Assembly: GCA_945872795.1 (NCBI GenBank)
Contig: CAMCAZ010000040.1
Span: forward strand, 1-32,653
Length of the DNA: 32,653 nucleotides
Source: Chryseobacterium gleum
GTDB taxonomy: Bacteria; Bacteroidota; Bacteroidia; Flavobacteriales_F; PHOS-HE28
Direction of reading: 5' to 3'
Position numbers and translations under genes: made by a program. The notes beneath the pieces were generated by a model. It was given only the letters and a program-made list of their open reading frames with translations. It was not told the origin of the DNA and did not search any database. This document shows positions 30,111 to 32,653 of this stretch, in pieces. The stretch's first letter is position 1, and the number at the start of each line of letters is the position of its first letter.

Positions 30111-31196
30111 ATGCTACTCCGTCTGTGCATTGCTCTATCCCTCGTTTCCCTGCTGGCGGCCTGTGGTGAAGAGCGCGAGACCATCACGCCCACGGTGGGG
30201 CCCATCACCGAGAGCATCTACGCCAGCGGCGTGGTGAAGGCCCAGGGCCAGTACACCGTCTATCCCACCGTGAGCGGCACCGTCACCGCCCTGCTGGTGC
30301 AGGAGGGCGATACCGTGAAGGCCGGCCAGGCCCTGCTGAGCATCGACGACCGCAGCAGCGCCCTTGGCACCCGCAATGCCGAGGCCCAGCTGCGCCTGCT
30401 GGAGCAGAACGCCCGCGACTCCGGACCCGTGCTGTCGCAGTTGCGCGAGGCCGTGCTGCAGGCCCGGGACAACTACCAGGTGGACAGCCTGAACTATGCG
30501 CGCCAGCAGGCCTTGTGGGCCCAGCAGATCGGCAGCCGCAACGAGCTGGACCAACGGGAGCTGGCCTACACCACCAGCAAGGCCGCCTACAACCGCGCCA
30601 TGGAGGCCCTGGTGGAGACCCGCCAGCGCCTGCGCACCGAGCTGGATGTGGCCCGCAACAATGCCGCCATCAGCGCGGCAGGCAATGATGACCGCACGCC
30701 CCGCTCCCTGATCGATGGCATCGTATACGACTTGCTGATCGAGCCCGGCGAGCTGGCCACCACCCAGAAGTCCCTGGCCATCATCGGCAGTGCCACCGAC
30801 CTCTACCTGGAGCTGGAGGTGGACGAGTACGACATCCGCCAGGTGAAGCCCGGCCTGAAGGCCTTCATCACCCTGGACAGCTACGCCGGACAGGCCTTCG
30901 CGGCGGAGATCACCCGCATCATCCCGCTCATGGACGAACGTTCGCGCACCTTCAAGGTGGAGGCGCGCTTCACCGACCGGCCGCCCACGCTTTTCCCCAA
31001 CCTCACCGCCGAGGCCAGCATCGTGCTGCGCACCAAGGAGAAGGCCCTCACCATCCCAGCCGGCTACCTGCTGGAGGGCGACCAGGTCCTCACCGGCCCC
31101 GAAGAGCGTACCCCCGTCACCCTCGGTGCCCGCGACCTGGAAAAAGTGGAAGTGCTCACCGGCATCGACGCCAACACCACCCTTTACAAGCCGTGA
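30111..31196 (+). CDS. Periplasmic adaptor of a MacAB-like ABC exporter (lipoprotein)
   Basis: A 361-residue membrane-fusion protein. A lipobox signal (LVSLLAAC, Cys19) is followed by the first lipoyl half at ~45-80 (VSGTVTALLVQEGDTVKAGQ). A long helical hairpin (~85-200) contains the repeated AEAQLRLLEQ and ALWAQQIGSRNELDQRELAY heptads. The second lipoyl half is DGIVYDLLIEPGELATTQKS, followed by beta-barrel and membrane-proximal domains. The FtsX/MacB-type permease next door suggests an ABC exporter adaptor of MacA type. The ATG at 30111 fits the signal peptide. Divergent from RidA, with about 110 nt between starts. Confidence 0.9.
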   Translation: MLLRLCIALSLVSLLAACGEERETITPTVGPITESIYASGVVKAQGQYTVYPTVSGTVTALLVQEGDTVKAGQALLSIDDRSSALGTRNAEAQLRLLEQNARDSGPVLSQLREAVLQARDNYQVDSLNYARQQALWAQQIGSRNELDQRELAYTTSKAAYNRAMEALVETRQRLRTELDVARNNAAISAAGNDDRTPRSLIDGIVYDLLIEPGELATTQKSLAIIGSATDLYLELEVDEYDIRQVKPGLKAFITLDSYAGQAFAAEITRIIPLMDERSRTFKVEARFTDRPPTLFPNLTAEASIVLRTKEKALTIPAGYLLEGDQVLTGPEERTPVTLGARDLEKVEVLTGIDANTTLYKP

Positions 31197-31205
31197 TCGG
31201 GTGGA

Positions 31206-31311
31206 TTGTTGAACGTTGAATGACCTATGTGCTGATCAACCTCCCGACCCCGCCAACCTCCATCTCCACCCAACCCCAACCATCCGCTTAGGTCGACCCG
31301 ATGGGATCGAC
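31206..31311. repeat. Intergenic repeats: TTGAATG-type unit and GTCGACCC near-palindrome
   Basis: GTTGAACGTTGAATG (~31207-31221) is of the same type as the TTGAATG repeats beside rpoN. GTCGACCC-GAT-GGGATCGAC (31292-31311) nearly repeats the palindrome at 19700-19718, with one extra A in the right arm. The 169-nt gap holds no gene; TACGGTTG at 31323-31330 is a weak -7 candidate for the permease gene. Confidence 0.5.
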
Positions 31312-31365
31312 GCTACATCGGCTACGGTTGGGAAATGACCATCAGATCCGCCCCATCCGCCCCCG

Positions 31366-32637
31366 ATGAAACTCCTCCTCTCCATCGCCCTCACCCTGCT
31401 CCGCGCCAAGCTGAAGCAGAGCATCGTGGCGGCTGTGGGGGTCATGTTCAGCATCACCATGTTCGTCACCCTGCTCGGGTTCATGAACGGACTGAACACC
31501 CTGCTCGATGGTCTGGTCCTGAACCGCACCCCGCACATCCGGCTCTACAACGAGCTGCAGGCCTCGCCGACACAGCCTATCCAGCATGCCTGGGCACAGC
31601 ACGCGGCGGCCGGTGCCGACACGGCGCACCACTTCATCCGCTCCGTGAAGCCCAAGGACGAACTGCCGCGCCTGCGCAATGCCGATGCCGTGATGCAGGC
31701 CCTGGAGAACGATCCGCGCGTCCTCAGTGTATCGCCCCGCCTGGTGGCCCAGGTCTTCTTCAACGTGGGCACCGTGGACCTCAACGGACAGGTCAACGGC
31801 ATCGATGTGATGGACGAGATCCGCTACTACCAGTTCGCCGACTACCTGGTGCAGGGCGACCCGCACGACCTGGCCACGGGCAACAACACCATCGTGCTGG
31901 GCAAGGGCCTGGCGGACATGATGGAGAGCGGCATCGGGGACATGGTGCAGGTCACCACCGCCACCGGCGAACGCACCATGCTGCGCGTCTCGGGCATCTT
32001 CCAGAGCGGCATCGCGGACTATGACAAGGTGCAGTGCTACGCCAACATCAAGACCGTGCAGAAGCTGCTCACACGCCCGGGCAGCTACTACACGGACATC
32101 AACGTGAAGCTGAAGGACCTGCTGCTGGCCCCAGCCATGGCGCGGGAGCTCAGCGCACGCTTCGGGGTGGATGCCGTGGACATCCAGACCGCCAACGCCC
32201 AGTTCGAGACCGGCAGCGACGTGCGCAACATCATCAGCTACGCCGTGGGTGTGGTGCTGCTCATCGTGGCCGGTTTCGGCATCTACAACATCCTGAACAT
32301 GATGATCTATGAGAAGCTCGATGCCATCGCCATCCTCAAGGCCACGGGCTTCAGCGGGCGGGATGTGCGCCGCATCTTCCTCCTGCTCAGCATGGTCATC
32401 GGCCTGGCGGGCGGCGTCTCCGGCCTGCTCTTCGGCTTCCTGATGCAGAACGTGGTGGATAGCATCCCCTTCATCACCGCCGCCCTGCCCACCATCACCA
32501 CCTTCCCGGTGGACTACAACCCCAAGTACTACATCATCGCCGTCACCTTCGCCCTGCTCACCACCTGGATCGCCGGGTGGTTCCCCGCCAGCAAGGCCAG
32601 CCAGGTGGATCCGGTGGAGATCATCCGTGGGAAATGA
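31366..32637 (+). CDS. MacB/FtsX-family ABC transporter permease
   Basis: A 423-residue protein. TM1 is at ~18-42 (IVAAVGVMFSITMFVTLLGF). A large periplasmic domain follows (~50-285; LNRTPHIRLYNELQA, then SVSPRLVAQVFF and GNNTIVLGKGLADMM). Three C-terminal TM segments form the FtsX domain (VVLLIVAGFGIYNILNMMIY, IFLLLSMVIGLAGGVSGLLF, YYIIAVTFALLTTWIAGWFP), ending SKASQVDPVEIIRGK as typical for the family. It lacks the ATPase, which should be a separate protein. With the upstream adaptor it would form an ABC-type mechanotransmission exporter; the substrate is unknown. Confidence 0.92.
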   Translation: MKLLLSIALTLLRAKLKQSIVAAVGVMFSITMFVTLLGFMNGLNTLLDGLVLNRTPHIRLYNELQASPTQPIQHAWAQHAAAGADTAHHFIRSVKPKDELPRLRNADAVMQALENDPRVLSVSPRLVAQVFFNVGTVDLNGQVNGIDVMDEIRYYQFADYLVQGDPHDLATGNNTIVLGKGLADMMESGIGDMVQVTTATGERTMLRVSGIFQSGIADYDKVQCYANIKTVQKLLTRPGSYYTDINVKLKDLLLAPAMARELSARFGVDAVDIQTANAQFETGSDVRNIISYAVGVVLLIVAGFGIYNILNMMIYEKLDAIAILKATGFSGRDVRRIFLLLSMVIGLAGGVSGLLFGFLMQNVVDSIPFITAALPTITTFPVDYNPKYYIIAVTFALLTTWIAGWFPASKASQVDPVEIIRGK

Positions 32638-32653
32638 GCAGCACCGGTCCCGG
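32634..32653 (+). CDS. Start of next gene (partial), possibly the ABC ATPase
   Basis: An ATG at 32634-32636 overlaps the permease stop as ATGA and opens MSSTGP before the window ends. The overlap and the missing ATPase of the exporter make an ATP-binding subunit the likely product, but no sequence motif is visible. Confidence 0.4.

Overview
The window looks like chromosomal DNA of a high-GC member of the Bacteroidota, probably Flavobacteriales-like. The clues are two proteins with type IX secretion (T9SS)-type C-terminal tails, a TonB-dependent receptor with a carboxypeptidase-regulatory N-domain, a DUF1684 protein, a PAP2-like protein, a TMEM220 protein, no clear Shine-Dalgarno sequences, and -7 promoter boxes of the Bacteroidota type (TAnnTTTG / TAnnTTCG). 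The taxonomy is inferred from gene content, not from rRNA. No phage, IS element or CRISPR array was seen.

Layout. 1-3880: the tail of a FAD-dependent oxidoreductase, a YecM-like protein, two small lipoproteins, a DUF1684 protein, a T9SS-type secreted protein with a strong terminator, methylmalonyl-CoA epimerase and a TfoX-N protein. 3883-6182: a HAD hydrolase and a secreted class-C beta-lactamase-fold serine hydrolase (minus strand), then a tRNA with a CAU anticodon. 6340-9909: a GT-C-like membrane protein, GalE and a PAP2-like membrane protein. 10041-16274: sigma-54 (RpoN), an AlkC-like DNA alkylation repair protein, an ArsC/Spx-family protein, a four-TM protein, a DsbA/SpxH-like lipoprotein and asparaginyl-tRNA synthetase. 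16425-23392: a complete tripartite efflux operon (TetR regulator, TolC-like channel, lipoprotein adaptor, RND pump) with a candidate operator, a promoter and a terminator. 23465-27747: a TonB-dependent receptor, TMEM220 and an SLC13 transporter. 27759-28320: gene debris, namely the C-terminal end of an MscS-type channel interrupted by a stop and a frameshifted fragment of a second SLC13 gene. 28394-29998: a RidA/2-aminomuconate-deaminase-like protein followed by a stand-alone bacterial nitric oxide synthase oxygenase with unusual signature residues. 30111-end: a lipoprotein efflux adaptor, a MacB/FtsX-type permease and the first codons of a further gene.

Most notable are the divergent NOS oxygenase paired with a RidA-family gene, a recurrent arrangement in which a -7 box lies only 4-8 nt before the start codon (suggesting leaderless mRNAs), the 8-bp inverted repeat at the efflux-operon promoter, and the decayed MscS/SLC13 segment. 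Non-coding repeats include a long degenerate CAAGTCTCAAG/TTGAATG tract beside rpoN, an 8-bp tandem repeat before asnS, and two GTCGACCC palindromes.
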